Below are positions 38,864 through 47,837 of a stretch of DNA of 64,000 nucleotides, piece by piece. The stretch is taken from assembly GCF_900156625.1 (NCBI RefSeq), contig NZ_FTOB01000003.1, positions 1 to 64,000 of the forward strand, read 5' to 3'. Origin of the DNA: Zobellia uliginosa. Its GTDB lineage: Bacteria > Bacteroidota > Bacteroidia > Flavobacteriales > Flavobacteriaceae. The notes under the pieces are model-generated. The model was not told the DNA's origin. It worked only from the letters and a program-made list of their open reading frames with translations, and made no database searches. A program made the position numbers and the translations under genes. How positions within the stretch are numbered: the first letter of the stretch is position 1; each line of letters starts with the position of its first letter.

Positions 38864-38895
38864 ATGTCCCTGTTAATAATAGGGACATTTTTTTG
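38864..38895 (+). terminator. Terminator after the Gfo/Idh/MocA gene
   Basis: ATGTCCCT (38864-38871) and AGGGACAT (38881-38888) form an 8-bp stem with a 9-base loop followed by seven T. Confidence 0.88.
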
Positions 38896-38954
38896 CTTCC
38901 GTTTTAAAAAAAACAGCTAGCCCTAATTATGGTGAAGAACCAAAAAAATAGGTT

Positions 38955-38962
38955 TAACTTTG
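38955..38962 (+). promoter_or_regulatory. Putative -7 box of the FGE-galK operon
   Basis: TAACTTTG matches TAnnTTTG exactly, 24 bp before the ATG at 38986. No good -33 TTTG is seen at the right distance, so an activator may be required or the call may be wrong. Confidence 0.35.
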
Positions 38963-38985
38963 TTATCCATTTTTGAAATAGAGTT

Positions 38986-40131
38986 ATGTACAATATGATT
39001 AAAAGTTATATTCCCCTTGCCATTTTTTGTTTGTTGATAGGATGTAAGGAAGAAAAGAAAAATAAGGTAGAAGCTACGGCGCCTGCCGAAACGGTGGAGA
39101 CACCCAAAGCAGTGGTGGTCGATACTGCGGTAGTCAAGGAAATGCCGGAAGATGTTAGCGCCCCCGAAGGAATGGTGTGGATTCCCGGAGCCGTATTCTC
39201 TCAAGGAGCCGTACCGCAAGATAAAGAGGCTATGGATCACGAAAAGCCTGCCCATAAAGTAGCGGTAGATGGTTTCTTTATGGATATTACCGAGGTTACC
39301 AACGATGAATTTCAGAAATTCGTGGATGAAACAGGTTATAAAACGGTGGCAGAACGTGAAATCGATTGGGAAGAGATGAAAAAACAGCTTCCTGAAGGTA
39401 CGCCCAAGCCGCATGATAGTATTATGCAGCCTGGTTCCCTAACCTTTAAACAAGCAAAAAGTTCCGTGCCTAATCTTTACGATTTTTCACAATGGTGGAG
39501 TTGGACGATAGGGGCAAACTGGAAACACCCCAATGGCCCGGGCAGTTCCATTAAGGGCAAAGGAAACTATCCTGTGGTACATATCGCATATGAAGATGCC
39601 CTGGCCTATTGTGAGTGGGCCAATAGACGTTTGCCTACCGAGGCCGAATGGGAGCGTGCTGCACGTGGCAACCATTTGAATACTATTTATTTCTGGGGCG
39701 ATGAAGACACTAAGTTATCGGATAAGGCGAATACTTGGGAAGGGGAGTTTCCCGTAACCAATGTCGAGACCGACGGTTTCGGCCTACGGGCACCCGTTAA
39801 GTCGTATCCCGCAAATGATTTTGGCCTATACGATATGGCTGGAAATGTTTGGGAATGGACCAATGATTGGTACAATACCAATTACTACAAAGAACTGAGT
39901 GCGACCTACCCCGTGGCCAAAAACCCATTGGGAGCGGATCAGGCCTATAACGAAAGAGATACCTATGCCAGGGAAAAAGTAATGAAAGGCGGTTCTTTTC
40001 TGTGCAATGCCAGTTATTGCGCGAGTTATAGGGTTTCGTCTAGAATGGCTACTAGTCTAGATTCCTCCTTGGAACATTTGGGCTTTAGAACCGTTGCTAC
40101 CCCTGATATGATCCGCAATTCAAAAAAATAA
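38986..40131 (+). CDS. Lipoprotein formylglycine-generating enzyme (sulfatase maturation) homologue
   Basis: 381 residues. A lipoprotein signal (YIPLAIFCLLIGC) anchors it outside the cytoplasm. The FGE-sulfatase fold begins near residue 60: GMVWIPGAVFSQGAVP, DGFFMDITEVTNDEFQKFV, ANRRLPTEAEWERAARG, DMAGNVWEWTNDWY. Near the end, GSFLCNASYC contains Cys340 and Cys345, spaced exactly like the two catalytic, copper-binding cysteines of true FGE (C-x4-C). Many SUMF1-domain proteins lack this pair, so this one may really convert a sulfatase cysteine to formylglycine, after export. The Cys-type sulfatase at 352-2001 is a candidate client. galK follows after 6 bp. Confidence 0.88.
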   Translation: MYNMIKSYIPLAIFCLLIGCKEEKKNKVEATAPAETVETPKAVVVDTAVVKEMPEDVSAPEGMVWIPGAVFSQGAVPQDKEAMDHEKPAHKVAVDGFFMDITEVTNDEFQKFVDETGYKTVAEREIDWEEMKKQLPEGTPKPHDSIMQPGSLTFKQAKSSVPNLYDFSQWWSWTIGANWKHPNGPGSSIKGKGNYPVVHIAYEDALAYCEWANRRLPTEAEWERAARGNHLNTIYFWGDEDTKLSDKANTWEGEFPVTNVETDGFGLRAPVKSYPANDFGLYDMAGNVWEWTNDWYNTNYYKELSATYPVAKNPLGADQAYNERDTYAREKVMKGGSFLCNASYCASYRVSSRMATSLDSSLEHLGFRTVATPDMIRNSKK

Positions 40132-40137
40132 TTTTTT

Positions 40138-41268
40138 ATGCAATTTTTAGAACACTTTACGCCCGAATTGGTGGTGTCATCGCCGGGTAGGATAAACCTC
40201 ATTGGTGAACATACCGATTATAACATGGGCTATGTTTTGCCCACGGCAATAGAAAAGAACATTACCTTCAGCTTTAAAAAGAACGGCTCCGATAACGAAT
40301 GCCGTGTTTATAGCAAGACTTACGATACCGGTTTTGAAATAGATTTGAACGCCATTGCCGTGAGTAAGGTAGAGTGGGAAAACTATATTCTGGGGGTGCT
40401 CAACGAAATTTCAAAGAGAACCGATAAGGTGAGGGGGTTCGATTGTGTGGTAGAGAGTAATTTGCCTACAGGTTCCGGACTCAGTTCTTCCGCTGCTTTA
40501 GAATGTGGCCTGGCCTTTGGTCTGAACGAGATTTTTGATCTTGGACTTTCGAAAATTGAAATGGTTCAGCTCTCGCAAACGGCGGAGCATACCTATGTGG
40601 GAACACAATGTGGTATAATGGACCAATTTGCCTCTGTAATGAGCGAGGCCGGCAACGTAATTTTGTTAGATTGTCGCTCTTTGGATTATAAGCATATTCC
40701 AATAGACCTAAATCCGTATAAAATCATACTCCTTAATACCAAGGTATCGCACAATTTGGCTTCGAGCGAATATAATACGCGTAAAAAGGAATGCGAAGAG
40801 GGGGTAAGTGTTATTCAAAAGAAATATCCCGAGGTAAAATCCTTGAGAGACGTGAATGAAGAAATGTTGCTTTCGAACAAAGAGGGAATGAGTGAAACCG
40901 TATACAAACGTTGTTCTTTTATTGTTAAGGAAAACGATAGGGTTTTGGCCATGGTCGATGCATTGAAGAAAAACAACCTCGATGAAGTCGGTCAAATTCT
41001 CTATCGTGCCCATGAAGGTATTAGCAAGGCCTATGAAGTGAGCTGCCCCGAATCTGACTTTTTGGTCGATTTTTCAAAAGATAATCCCAAAGTATTGGGG
41101 GCAAGGCAGACCGGTGGAGGTTTCGGCGGATGCACATTGAATATCGTTCACGGAGATGCCGTCGACGATTTTGTGGCCCGTGCCGCTAAGGCCTATAAAG
41201 AGAAATTCGATATTGACTTGGAAGCTTTTGAAGTTCAGCCAAGTGGGGGAACCCATATTATCAACTAA
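40138..41268 (+). CDS. galK: Galactokinase
   Basis: 376 residues; phosphorylates galactose to galactose 1-phosphate. GHMP-kinase signatures are clear: SSPGRINLIGEHTDYNMGYV at the start, the ATP-binding LPTGSGLSSSAALE, and GARQTGGGFGGCTLN at the C-terminus. Length is typical. It forms an operon with the upstream FGE-like gene (6 bp gap). galT and galE are not in the window. The pairing suggests that sulfated galactans (such as carrageenan or porphyran fragments) supply both the sulfatase work and the galactose; this is inference. Confidence 0.96.
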   Translation: MQFLEHFTPELVVSSPGRINLIGEHTDYNMGYVLPTAIEKNITFSFKKNGSDNECRVYSKTYDTGFEIDLNAIAVSKVEWENYILGVLNEISKRTDKVRGFDCVVESNLPTGSGLSSSAALECGLAFGLNEIFDLGLSKIEMVQLSQTAEHTYVGTQCGIMDQFASVMSEAGNVILLDCRSLDYKHIPIDLNPYKIILLNTKVSHNLASSEYNTRKKECEEGVSVIQKKYPEVKSLRDVNEEMLLSNKEGMSETVYKRCSFIVKENDRVLAMVDALKKNNLDEVGQILYRAHEGISKAYEVSCPESDFLVDFSKDNPKVLGARQTGGGFGGCTLNIVHGDAVDDFVARAAKAYKEKFDIDLEAFEVQPSGGTHIIN

Positions 41269-41270
41269 TA

Positions 41271-41305
41271 AAAAAGGTCGATTTTTTAATAAATCGACCT
41301 TTTTT
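41271..41305. terminator. Bidirectional terminator between galK and the LytTR gene
   Basis: AAAAAGGTCGATTT and AAATCGACCTTTTT form a perfect 14-bp stem with a 6-base loop in the 60-bp gap of convergent genes. Confidence 0.92.
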
Positions 41306-41328
41306 TATTTTTAGTGCGGAAGAGACGG

Positions 41329-42033
41329 TTATTGTACCGTACTGTTCATAAGGGCCTCTTCCAAGGCCAATTTCTTATGTCTGCTCAACGGAATCGAGTG
41401 TCCGCATACTTCAACTTGTGAACCGTTGAACTTCTCAACCTTGTTTAGGTTAATGATATATGACTTGTGTACCCTAAGGAATTGGTCTTCGGGCAATTTG
41501 TCGATAAAGGCTTTCATGGTCGATAAGATCAAAATGTTCTCCTCATTGGTAACTACTTTAATGTAATCGCCCAATCCTTCTACCCATTTAATATCGCTTA
41601 AGAGTAGTTTTACTTTTTTTAGTTTACTGTTCACAAAAATAAAATCTTCTTCCTTTTCCGTAGGAACAACCTTATTCTGTAAAGCCTTCTTTATGGCAAT
41701 ATTAAAACGCCCTTGGGAAATAGGTTTAAGAAGATAATCGGTAACATCGTAATCAAAAGCTTGCATGGCATATTCGGCCTTGCCCGTAATAAGAATGATC
41801 TGGGGCCTGTTTTCAAGCGATTCTATGAATTGAAAACCATTTACAAGTGGCATTTCTATATCGAGAAAAACAAGGTCGACCTCGTTTTTTTCCATATGTT
41901 TCTGAGCCTCTATTGCATTTTTATAATCGGCCAAAAAACGCAGGCTAATGTGGTTTTTGATAAGTTGGGCAACTGCGGTACGCTGAGTTTTTGAATCGTC
42001 AATAACTACACACGTTAATTTTACGGAGTTCAT
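41329..42033 (-). CDS. LytTR-family response regulator
   Basis: 234 residues. The receiver domain (1-120) has the acidic pair (CVVIDDSKT), phospho-acceptor Asp in LVFLDIEMPLVNG and Lys in YLLKPI. A LytTR DNA-binding domain follows (about 140-230: WVEGLGDYIKVVT, FLRVHKSYIINLNKVE). No sensor kinase gene is next to it, so it is an orphan here. TATATTTG on the minus strand at 42153-42146 fits a -7 box, implying a leader of about 100 nt. Confidence 0.94.
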   Translation of the reverse strand: MNSVKLTCVVIDDSKTQRTAVAQLIKNHISLRFLADYKNAIEAQKHMEKNEVDLVFLDIEMPLVNGFQFIESLENRPQIILITGKAEYAMQAFDYDVTDYLLKPISQGRFNIAIKKALQNKVVPTEKEEDFIFVNSKLKKVKLLLSDIKWVEGLGDYIKVVTNEENILILSTMKAFIDKLPEDQFLRVHKSYIINLNKVEKFNGSQVEVCGHSIPLSRHKKLALEEALMNSTVQ

Positions 42034-42295
42034 AATCAGAGGATTATTTAAAAAGTATAACTTCTTAAAGAGGTTAAATATTCATTAAACTAATCACCTT
42101 TTTTTTACAGTTGTGGGGCCATATAAAAATATAGGTAAGCTTTTGCAAATATAGAGTTTAATATTTTATTGACGAATCTATAGCATATCATTACGAATTT
42201 TGGGAATAAATTTGCTTATATGTAGGGTAAAACTGATAGAAGTCATGTTTTAGATATTTATAATGCCATAATTTTATTCCTATAAACAAGAAACT

Positions 42296-43141
42296 ATGCT
42301 CAAAGTTCTATTACCGACCGATTTTTCCGAAAACTCGAAGAATGCAATTCGTTATGCCTTACATTTCTACAAAGATGTTGCCTGCACTTTTTATTTATTG
42401 CATACCTATACTCCGGCAGCGCAGCGGATTGATTATATTCTCGGCTCACCGGGGCAAATAGGTTTGGGCGATACTTGGAAGGTAGAGGCCGAAAGTCGAA
42501 TAAACGAGTTAAGTGAAGCATTGGAAAGTGACGATACCAATCTTAGTCACCGGTTTGTGACTCATGTGGCATTTGAATCTTTGGGAGCGGAAGTCCAAAA
42601 AATGGTCCTTAATGAGCAGATAGATATAATTGTGATGGGGACCCAGGGCGCGACTGGGGCAAAAGCGACATTTTTAGGTACAAAAACCGTTGACGTATTA
42701 AAAGAGGCCCCTTGTCCAATGCTGATCGTTCCGAACGGATGTACTTATCAATTGGTTAATAACGTAGCTTTTGTAACCAATTACAAGAGGAACTTCTCTG
42801 CCGATATTTTAGAGCCCATAAAGCAGGTGCTCTCTCGCTTTGGTGCCTCTATACACATCATGCACATATTTGAAGAAGAACGCTTGAACCGTATCCAAGA
42901 ATCGAACAGGAACACTTTGGAGACCTATTTGGAAGAATTCAATCCTTCTTTTCATTGGATGCCTAATTTCGGGAACAAAACAAAAGGTATTCAGGTGTTT
43001 TTAAAGGAATTGGAAATCGATCTGTTGACCATGTTCAAATACGATCACGATTTTATAGAGAAACTCACCCACGAACCTGTAATCAAAAAGGTCAGTTTTT
43101 GCGTAGATATTCCTTTTATGGTCATTCCGGTAGAGGAATAG
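42296..43141 (+). CDS. Tandem universal stress protein
   Basis: 281 residues with two Usp domains. The first (1-145) keeps the ATP-binding signature GTQGATGAKATFLGTKT and ends in APCPMLIVP; the second (about 155-281) is degenerate, lacks the G-2x-G-9x-G(S/T) motif and ends in DIPFMVIPVEE. Such two-domain proteins are common in Flavobacteria and are linked to starvation or redox stress. TAAATTTG at 42207-42214 is a possible -7 box. It stands alone. Confidence 0.88.
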   Translation: MLKVLLPTDFSENSKNAIRYALHFYKDVACTFYLLHTYTPAAQRIDYILGSPGQIGLGDTWKVEAESRINELSEALESDDTNLSHRFVTHVAFESLGAEVQKMVLNEQIDIIVMGTQGATGAKATFLGTKTVDVLKEAPCPMLIVPNGCTYQLVNNVAFVTNYKRNFSADILEPIKQVLSRFGASIHIMHIFEEERLNRIQESNRNTLETYLEEFNPSFHWMPNFGNKTKGIQVFLKELEIDLLTMFKYDHDFIEKLTHEPVIKKVSFCVDIPFMVIPVEE

Positions 43142-43461
43142 GCTATTCTCACTTCAATGTGGTTTAGCCGCTTGTAGCCTAGGTTGCCATTGGGCCTTTC
43201 TTCTATAATTACCGATTTTACCCAGATGCTTGGGGGTGTCATGCGTTAAAAATTTCTTTTTTGAACAATTTTTATGTGAAAAACCAAACAATAAAAATAG
43301 TATCAAAAAGCTGTGGGGCTCTGCTATGGTTGATTGTATCGCGGTTTGTAAGTACTGTAATCTAAACCGACCAATACATAAAACTTTTGATAACTTTTAC
43401 AACAGGCTTTTTGCAAAAAAGTTACATTTGTTCATTAACTATCTAAAATGAGTATTTGATT
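43142..43461. promoter_or_regulatory. 320-bp gap upstream of trxB
   Basis: No gene is supported. TACATTTG at 43423-43430 is an exact -7 match, 31 bp before the trxB ATG; a TTTA about 23 bp upstream is a weak -33 candidate. The remaining sequence shows nothing I can assign. Confidence 0.45.
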
Positions 43462-44427
43462 ATGTCTGAGAAAATAGAAAGGCTAAAAACCTTGATTATA
43501 GGATCGGGACCTGCGGGTTATACCGCGGCTATTTATGCGGCCCGTGCAGATTTGAAACCAGTGGTATATACAGGGATGGAGCCCGGAGGGCAATTGACCA
43601 CTACCACGGAGGTCGATAATTTTCCAGGTTACCCAGAAGGTATAGACGGCCCAAGTATGATGGTACAATTACAGCAACAAGCCGAACGTTTCGGAACCGA
43701 GGTTCGTATAGGTATGGTCACGGCGGTGGAATTAAGCGATACCGTTGGAGGGATACACAAGGTGACAATCGATGATAGTAAGACTATTGAAGCGGAGACC
43801 ATTATTATTTCTACTGGGGCCTCTGCCAAATATTTGAATATACCGAGTGAGCAGCGCCTAAGGGGTGGGGGAGTTTCTGCCTGTGCCGTTTGTGACGGGT
43901 TCTTCTATAAGGGGCAAGATGTAGCCATCGTTGGTGCCGGTGATACCGCTGCCGAAGAAGCTTCGTATCTGGCCAATATATGTAATAAAGTGACCATGTT
44001 GATACGAAAAGACTATATGCGGGCCTCTAAGGCTATGCAACATCGTGTCCAAAGCATTAAAAATATCGAAATCAGGTATAATACCGAAGTCGATGAAGTA
44101 CTAGGCGACCAAGTGGTCGAAGGGTTGCGCATGGTGAACAATCAGACAGGGGAAAAAGAGGATATTGCCATTACGGGACTCTTTATTGCCATCGGTCATA
44201 AACCCAATACCGATATATTCAAGGGGCAATTGGATATGGACGAAACCGGTTATATTATAACCAAAGGAAAGTCTACCAAAACCAATAAACCAGGTGTTTT
44301 TGCTAGTGGTGATGCACAAGATAAGGAATATCGCCAAGCGGTTACGGCTGCAGGTACGGGCTGTATGGCCGCACTAGATGCAGAGCGTTATCTGGCAACG
44401 GTTGAAACTCCACAGGAAACGGTGTAG
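43462..44427 (+). CDS. trxB: Thioredoxin reductase
   Basis: 321 residues from the ATG at 43462 (a TTG two codons upstream is the alternative). It reduces thioredoxin with NADPH in the cytoplasm. FAD site LIIGSGPAGYTAAIYAARA, redox-active disulfide in SACAVCDGFF, NADPH site VAIVGAGDTAAEEA, and the C-terminal GVFASGDAQDKEYRQAVTAA are all present and canonical. It ends at a strong bidirectional terminator. Confidence 0.97.
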   Translation: MSEKIERLKTLIIGSGPAGYTAAIYAARADLKPVVYTGMEPGGQLTTTTEVDNFPGYPEGIDGPSMMVQLQQQAERFGTEVRIGMVTAVELSDTVGGIHKVTIDDSKTIEAETIIISTGASAKYLNIPSEQRLRGGGVSACAVCDGFFYKGQDVAIVGAGDTAAEEASYLANICNKVTMLIRKDYMRASKAMQHRVQSIKNIEIRYNTEVDEVLGDQVVEGLRMVNNQTGEKEDIAITGLFIAIGHKPNTDIFKGQLDMDETGYIITKGKSTKTNKPGVFASGDAQDKEYRQAVTAAGTGCMAALDAERYLATVETPQETV

Positions 44428-44447
44428 AACACCTTATATAATACATG

Positions 44448-44478
44448 AAAAAAAGCTGCGTTTCGCAGCTTTTTTTTA
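44448..44478. terminator. Bidirectional terminator after trxB
   Basis: AAAAAAAGCTGCG, a TTT loop, and CGCAGCTTTTTTT form a 13-bp stem between trxB and the convergent gene at 44497. Confidence 0.93.
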
Positions 44479-44496
44479 TTTGTGTCCATCCATGGT

Positions 44497-44943
44497 TTAA
44501 TCGAGGCGTTTGTAGTTTTCCGAATTGATTCTATTACCCTCCCCATCCGTGAAAATTTGGCTATACCTGTCTTTTTCCAGTAGCAGTTCCATATCCCACA
44601 GCATATCCGAATTGGTGATCTTACGCATAGAGGCGGACATGTATTCCAATTTTTCGGTTAAGGTACTGTCGGTAGTCTCGTAAGAACCATAGCCGAACCA
44701 CTCGACGGAATCATTGGGTACATAGCGGGTCCACATTACTTTACCGTTGTAATACATTTTAATTTGGCGGTAACCATCGGCGATCAATAAGGTATCGGAG
44801 GGGGTTACACCGTCTTCATAGTTGTAGAAGCTGACCAGCTCCCATGTGCCTTCAATGGTAGGGTGAAAGTTTGCTGGAGGACGGTATTCGGTAGCGGAAA
44901 TCATTAAAAGCGAGAAGATGAGTATCGTGATTAATTTTTTCAT
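44497..44943 (-). CDS. Secreted 148-residue protein, paralogue A
   Basis: 148 residues with a Sec signal (KKLITILIFSLLMISAT). The mature part starts with HPTIEGTWELVSFYNY, followed by strands such as QIKMYYNGKVMWTRY, EWFGYGSYETTD and KLEYMSASMRKI. The TWELVS opening and beta-rich pattern resemble lipocalin-like (DUF4488 or DUF1579-like) domains, but I do not assign a function. It is a clear tandem copy of the gene at 45024, roughly 60% identical by eye, and the pair is separated by 80 bp. Confidence 0.82.
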   Translation of the reverse strand: MKKLITILIFSLLMISATEYRPPANFHPTIEGTWELVSFYNYEDGVTPSDTLLIADGYRQIKMYYNGKVMWTRYVPNDSVEWFGYGSYETTDSTLTEKLEYMSASMRKITNSDMLWDMELLLEKDRYSQIFTDGEGNRINSENYKRLD

Positions 44944-45023
44944 GGCAAGTGTTTTTAAGGTTACTAAACAAAGGATATGTAATACCGGACAGTAAAAACG
45001 AACAGTCCGTAAAGGGATCGGTT

Positions 45024-45470
45024 TTAATCTATTCTTCGGTAATTTTCCGAAGCAATGCGCCCTCCATCTTCATCCAATGAAATTTGGGTATAGGTGTTGT
45101 TTTTTAATTGAAGCTCCATACGCCATACCATATCGGGATTAGCTATTTTTCGCATGGAAGCCGACATGTATTCCAGTTTTTCCACAAGGGAGTTATCCGT
45201 GGCCTCGTAAGAGCCATAGCCGAACCATTCAACCGTTTTGTTGGGGGTATAGCGAGTCCACATGATTTTTCCGTTATAGAACATTTTGATCTGGTGATAT
45301 CCCTTTTCGGGGGTGAGTGTATCGGTGACGTTCTCACCGTCGTAGTTGTAGCGGCTGACCAATTCCCAAGTGCCTTCTATCGTTGGATGAAGTTCGGGAA
45401 CGTTGTTCGGGTTCTTTGTTGCTGAGATGAGCAGAAGCATCATTAGAGCCAATCCTATAAGCTGTTTCAT
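45024..45470 (-). CDS. Secreted 148-residue protein, paralogue B
   Basis: 148 residues with signal (LIGLALMMLLLISAT), the upstream member of the tandem pair. It shares HPTIEGTWELVS, QIKMFYNGKIMWTRY, VEWFGYGSYE and KLEYMSASMRKI with its neighbour; the differences cluster just after the signal peptide and near the C-terminus. Equal lengths and conserved blocks show a recent duplication in which both copies have kept an intact frame. Function is unknown. Confidence 0.82.
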   Translation of the reverse strand: MKQLIGLALMMLLLISATKNPNNVPELHPTIEGTWELVSRYNYDGENVTDTLTPEKGYHQIKMFYNGKIMWTRYTPNKTVEWFGYGSYEATDNSLVEKLEYMSASMRKIANPDMVWRMELQLKNNTYTQISLDEDGGRIASENYRRID

Positions 45471-45621
45471 AGTAGTGTTATTTTAGGTGGATAAGCGGTT
45501 TTGTACCAATAAGTTACAACAAATTTTATGAAAATCGTATTTTTTGTAACAGAAAATTGAGATATTGATACTGTAAGTGAAGTCTTACTTATCTAAAGGG
45601 TGAAAACAGCTATTTATTTTT

Positions 45622-46665
45622 CTAAGGAAGGATATTAACGCATTCCAATAGATGCTTGATATCCTTTTTTTTGTGTGCGGCACTCAAAACGATCCTGCTC
45701 ATGAGCTGGGCGTTATTGTCAGGATAGGGAAAATTAGTAACTATAATTTTATTGGCGGCAAGGTATTCGGTCAACTGAACATTTGAAAACGTAAAGGCAG
45801 GATGGTCCTGCATAAAATGGAACTGTTTTCGGTTTTTGAGATGGTCTAAAAAATAGGCGATGTTCCGTTGTAGACGATTCCTTTTTAAATCATATAGTCC
45901 ATCGGCCCCCAATAGTGTGGCCATGGCCGCAGGGGTAGCTGGACTGGCCCCTCCGAAGAATGAGGTATCGGCCAAAGCGGTTAGACGCTCCTTAGTGCCG
46001 AAAATGGCTCCTGCCTGAATACCGAAGCCTTTGCCCAAAGAACCACATACGATAAGTTCCTTGATATTCAGTTTGGCCAAGATGCCATAGACGCCTCCGC
46101 CATTTTTCCCTACGATTCCCAATCCATGGGAGTCATCGACAACTAAAAGAATTTCGTCCAAGGGAAGAACTTGCAAGGCTTCAAAATGGGGGTAGTTGCA
46201 TCCTGAGAAATCGATGCCGTCCAAAAAGACTACGGGGGTTGTCTTACTAGAGGACAGATGCTCGCGAACGGCAATGTTCAATGCCGCAAAGGTGGTATAG
46301 GGTTTGATTTTCTCTTGATAGAGGGCCGAATGGGTATTGGGCGCATAGAAGAAGTGGTGTGCTTTGGTATTGAGGACCTGGACCAAAAATTGACCGGCCA
46401 AATAACCCGACGACAACGAGATACAGGCTTCGCTGCCCACTAAGTCCGCTAAATACGCTTCGGCTTTATCAAATACCGATAAACGGATATTCGATTTTCT
46501 GGAGGCCCCATAGTTGGTGCCATACGTCTTGATATTTTTTATAAATAGTTTCTGAAAATCGGCATCGGTCTGAAGGCCCAGGTACGAGGTGCCGCCAAAA
46601 TAGAGGTGTGAAACCTCGTCAATGGTGATTTTTCTTCCAGGAAATGTATCGATATAGTAGTTCAT
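45622..46665 (-). CDS. PLP-dependent acyltransferase/aminotransferase (AONS/KBL-like)
   Basis: 347 residues of the alpha-oxoamine synthase type (fold type I). The PLP lysine lies in VCGSLGKGFGIQAGAIFG; the Asp that holds the pyridine nitrogen is in LLVVDDSHGLGIVG; YLGLQTDADF and CISLSSGYLAGQF are other family blocks. It is shorter than BioF or Kbl (about 390). It overlaps the dipeptide epimerase gene by 4 bp (ATGA), so the two are translationally coupled. A role with amino acids released by the epimerase, such as from murein peptides, is possible; biotin synthesis is unlikely because no other bio gene is near. Confidence 0.82.
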   Translation of the reverse strand: MNYYIDTFPGRKITIDEVSHLYFGGTSYLGLQTDADFQKLFIKNIKTYGTNYGASRKSNIRLSVFDKAEAYLADLVGSEACISLSSGYLAGQFLVQVLNTKAHHFFYAPNTHSALYQEKIKPYTTFAALNIAVREHLSSSKTTPVVFLDGIDFSGCNYPHFEALQVLPLDEILLVVDDSHGLGIVGKNGGGVYGILAKLNIKELIVCGSLGKGFGIQAGAIFGTKERLTALADTSFFGGASPATPAAMATLLGADGLYDLKRNRLQRNIAYFLDHLKNRKQFHFMQDHPAFTFSNVQLTEYLAANKIIVTNFPYPDNNAQLMSRIVLSAAHKKKDIKHLLECVNILP

Positions 46666-47675
46666 GACCTTAGGCTTACCCCTGTTCCGTTCAATTGCGG
46701 AAAGATGAGCTTTCCGTCAGGCAATATTTTCACACCGTCGGCAATATCCGCTTTAAGTAGTAATGGTCCGTCCATATCAACAAAGTCCAGTTGGGGAACC
46801 AATTGTGCAATGGCGGAAATACCCACGGTAGATTCCGTCATACAGCCCACCATAACCTTGAGTCCCATTTGTTTTGCTTCGTGTATCATACGTAGGGCAG
46901 GGGTAAGGCCACCGCATTTGGTGAGTTTGATGTTAATGCCGTTAAAATAGTTCCCACATTGTTTTACATCACTTTCAACGATACAGCTTTCATCGGCAAT
47001 AACGGGAAGTACACTGTGCCGCTTCACTTTTTGCATCCCATCCCAATCATCGGCCTTTAGGGGCTGTTCAAGAAACTCAACGCCCAAGTCCTTGAGTAAT
47101 GGGGCATTGGCAATGGTCTCGTCGGCAGACCAGGCACAGTTGGCGTCTATTCGAAACACGGCGTCGGTATGCTGGCGCAGGGTTTTAACGATGGCAACAT
47201 CGTCTTCGGTCCCTAGTTTGATCTTATAAATAGGCCAGGGCATTTCTTTCATTTTCTCCACCATTTTTTCTACGGGGGCGATGCCTATGGTATAATTTGT
47301 GATTGGATAAGAAGCGTTGCCGGTACCCCATATCCCATAAAGGGGCTTCCCTTGTAATTTGCCGTAAAGGTCCCACGCGGCAAGGTCTAGCGCGCAGATT
47401 GCAAAATTCGATAGCTTTTTACTTGTCAAAAAAGCGTGGAAATTTTCAGGGTGATCGATATGGAAAGCTTCTATTTCTTTTCGGATGGTTTCAATTTCCG
47501 CCATCATGCTTTCAACGGTAATGTTATAGTACGGGTTTGATGTGGTTTCACCATAACCGGTTTTTCCGTCTAAGGAAAGACTAAGGATAAGCGTATCTTG
47601 AAAATCGTGTGATTCTCGGGAAATACTAAAGGTGTGTTTTAAGGCTAAAACGTATTTTTTTAAATCTAACTGCAT
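46662..47675 (-). CDS. Dipeptide epimerase (enolase superfamily, L-Ala-D/L-Glu type)
   Basis: 337 residues. The muconate-lactonizing-enzyme subgroup motifs are visible: catalytic Lys pair in IYKIKLGTEDD, metal ligands in RIDANCAWS, FLEQPL and IADESC, and the second base Lys in INIKLTKCGG. These enzymes epimerise L-Ala-D-Glu from peptidoglycan turnover, or other dipeptides. It comes first in a two-gene operon, overlapping the PLP enzyme by 4 bp. The specificity for Ala-Glu is probable but not certain from sequence. Confidence 0.9.
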   Translation of the reverse strand: MQLDLKKYVLALKHTFSISRESHDFQDTLILSLSLDGKTGYGETTSNPYYNITVESMMAEIETIRKEIEAFHIDHPENFHAFLTSKKLSNFAICALDLAAWDLYGKLQGKPLYGIWGTGNASYPITNYTIGIAPVEKMVEKMKEMPWPIYKIKLGTEDDVAIVKTLRQHTDAVFRIDANCAWSADETIANAPLLKDLGVEFLEQPLKADDWDGMQKVKRHSVLPVIADESCIVESDVKQCGNYFNGINIKLTKCGGLTPALRMIHEAKQMGLKVMVGCMTESTVGISAIAQLVPQLDFVDMDGPLLLKADIADGVKILPDGKLIFPQLNGTGVSLRS

Positions 47676-47785
47676 GGTCCAATTGTTTCTACTAATATAA
47701 AGAGAGAAAAAAGGATAGTGCCGGTCTTGTGGCTTTTTTTTGAAAACTTAAAAAGATAAAGCTTGTTATGGGAGTAAACCAAAAA

Positions 47786-47811
47786 CAAGCTGCCGAAAAT
47801 TCGACAGCTTG
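47786..47811 (-). terminator. Terminator after the DUF2807 gene
   Basis: CAAGCTGCCGAA and TTCGACAGCTTG pair over 12 positions with one G-T wobble on the minus strand, followed there by TTTTTGG. It lies just past the DUF2807 stop codon. Confidence 0.8.
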
Positions 47812-47837
47812 CATTGAAGATTGTATATAATATGACC

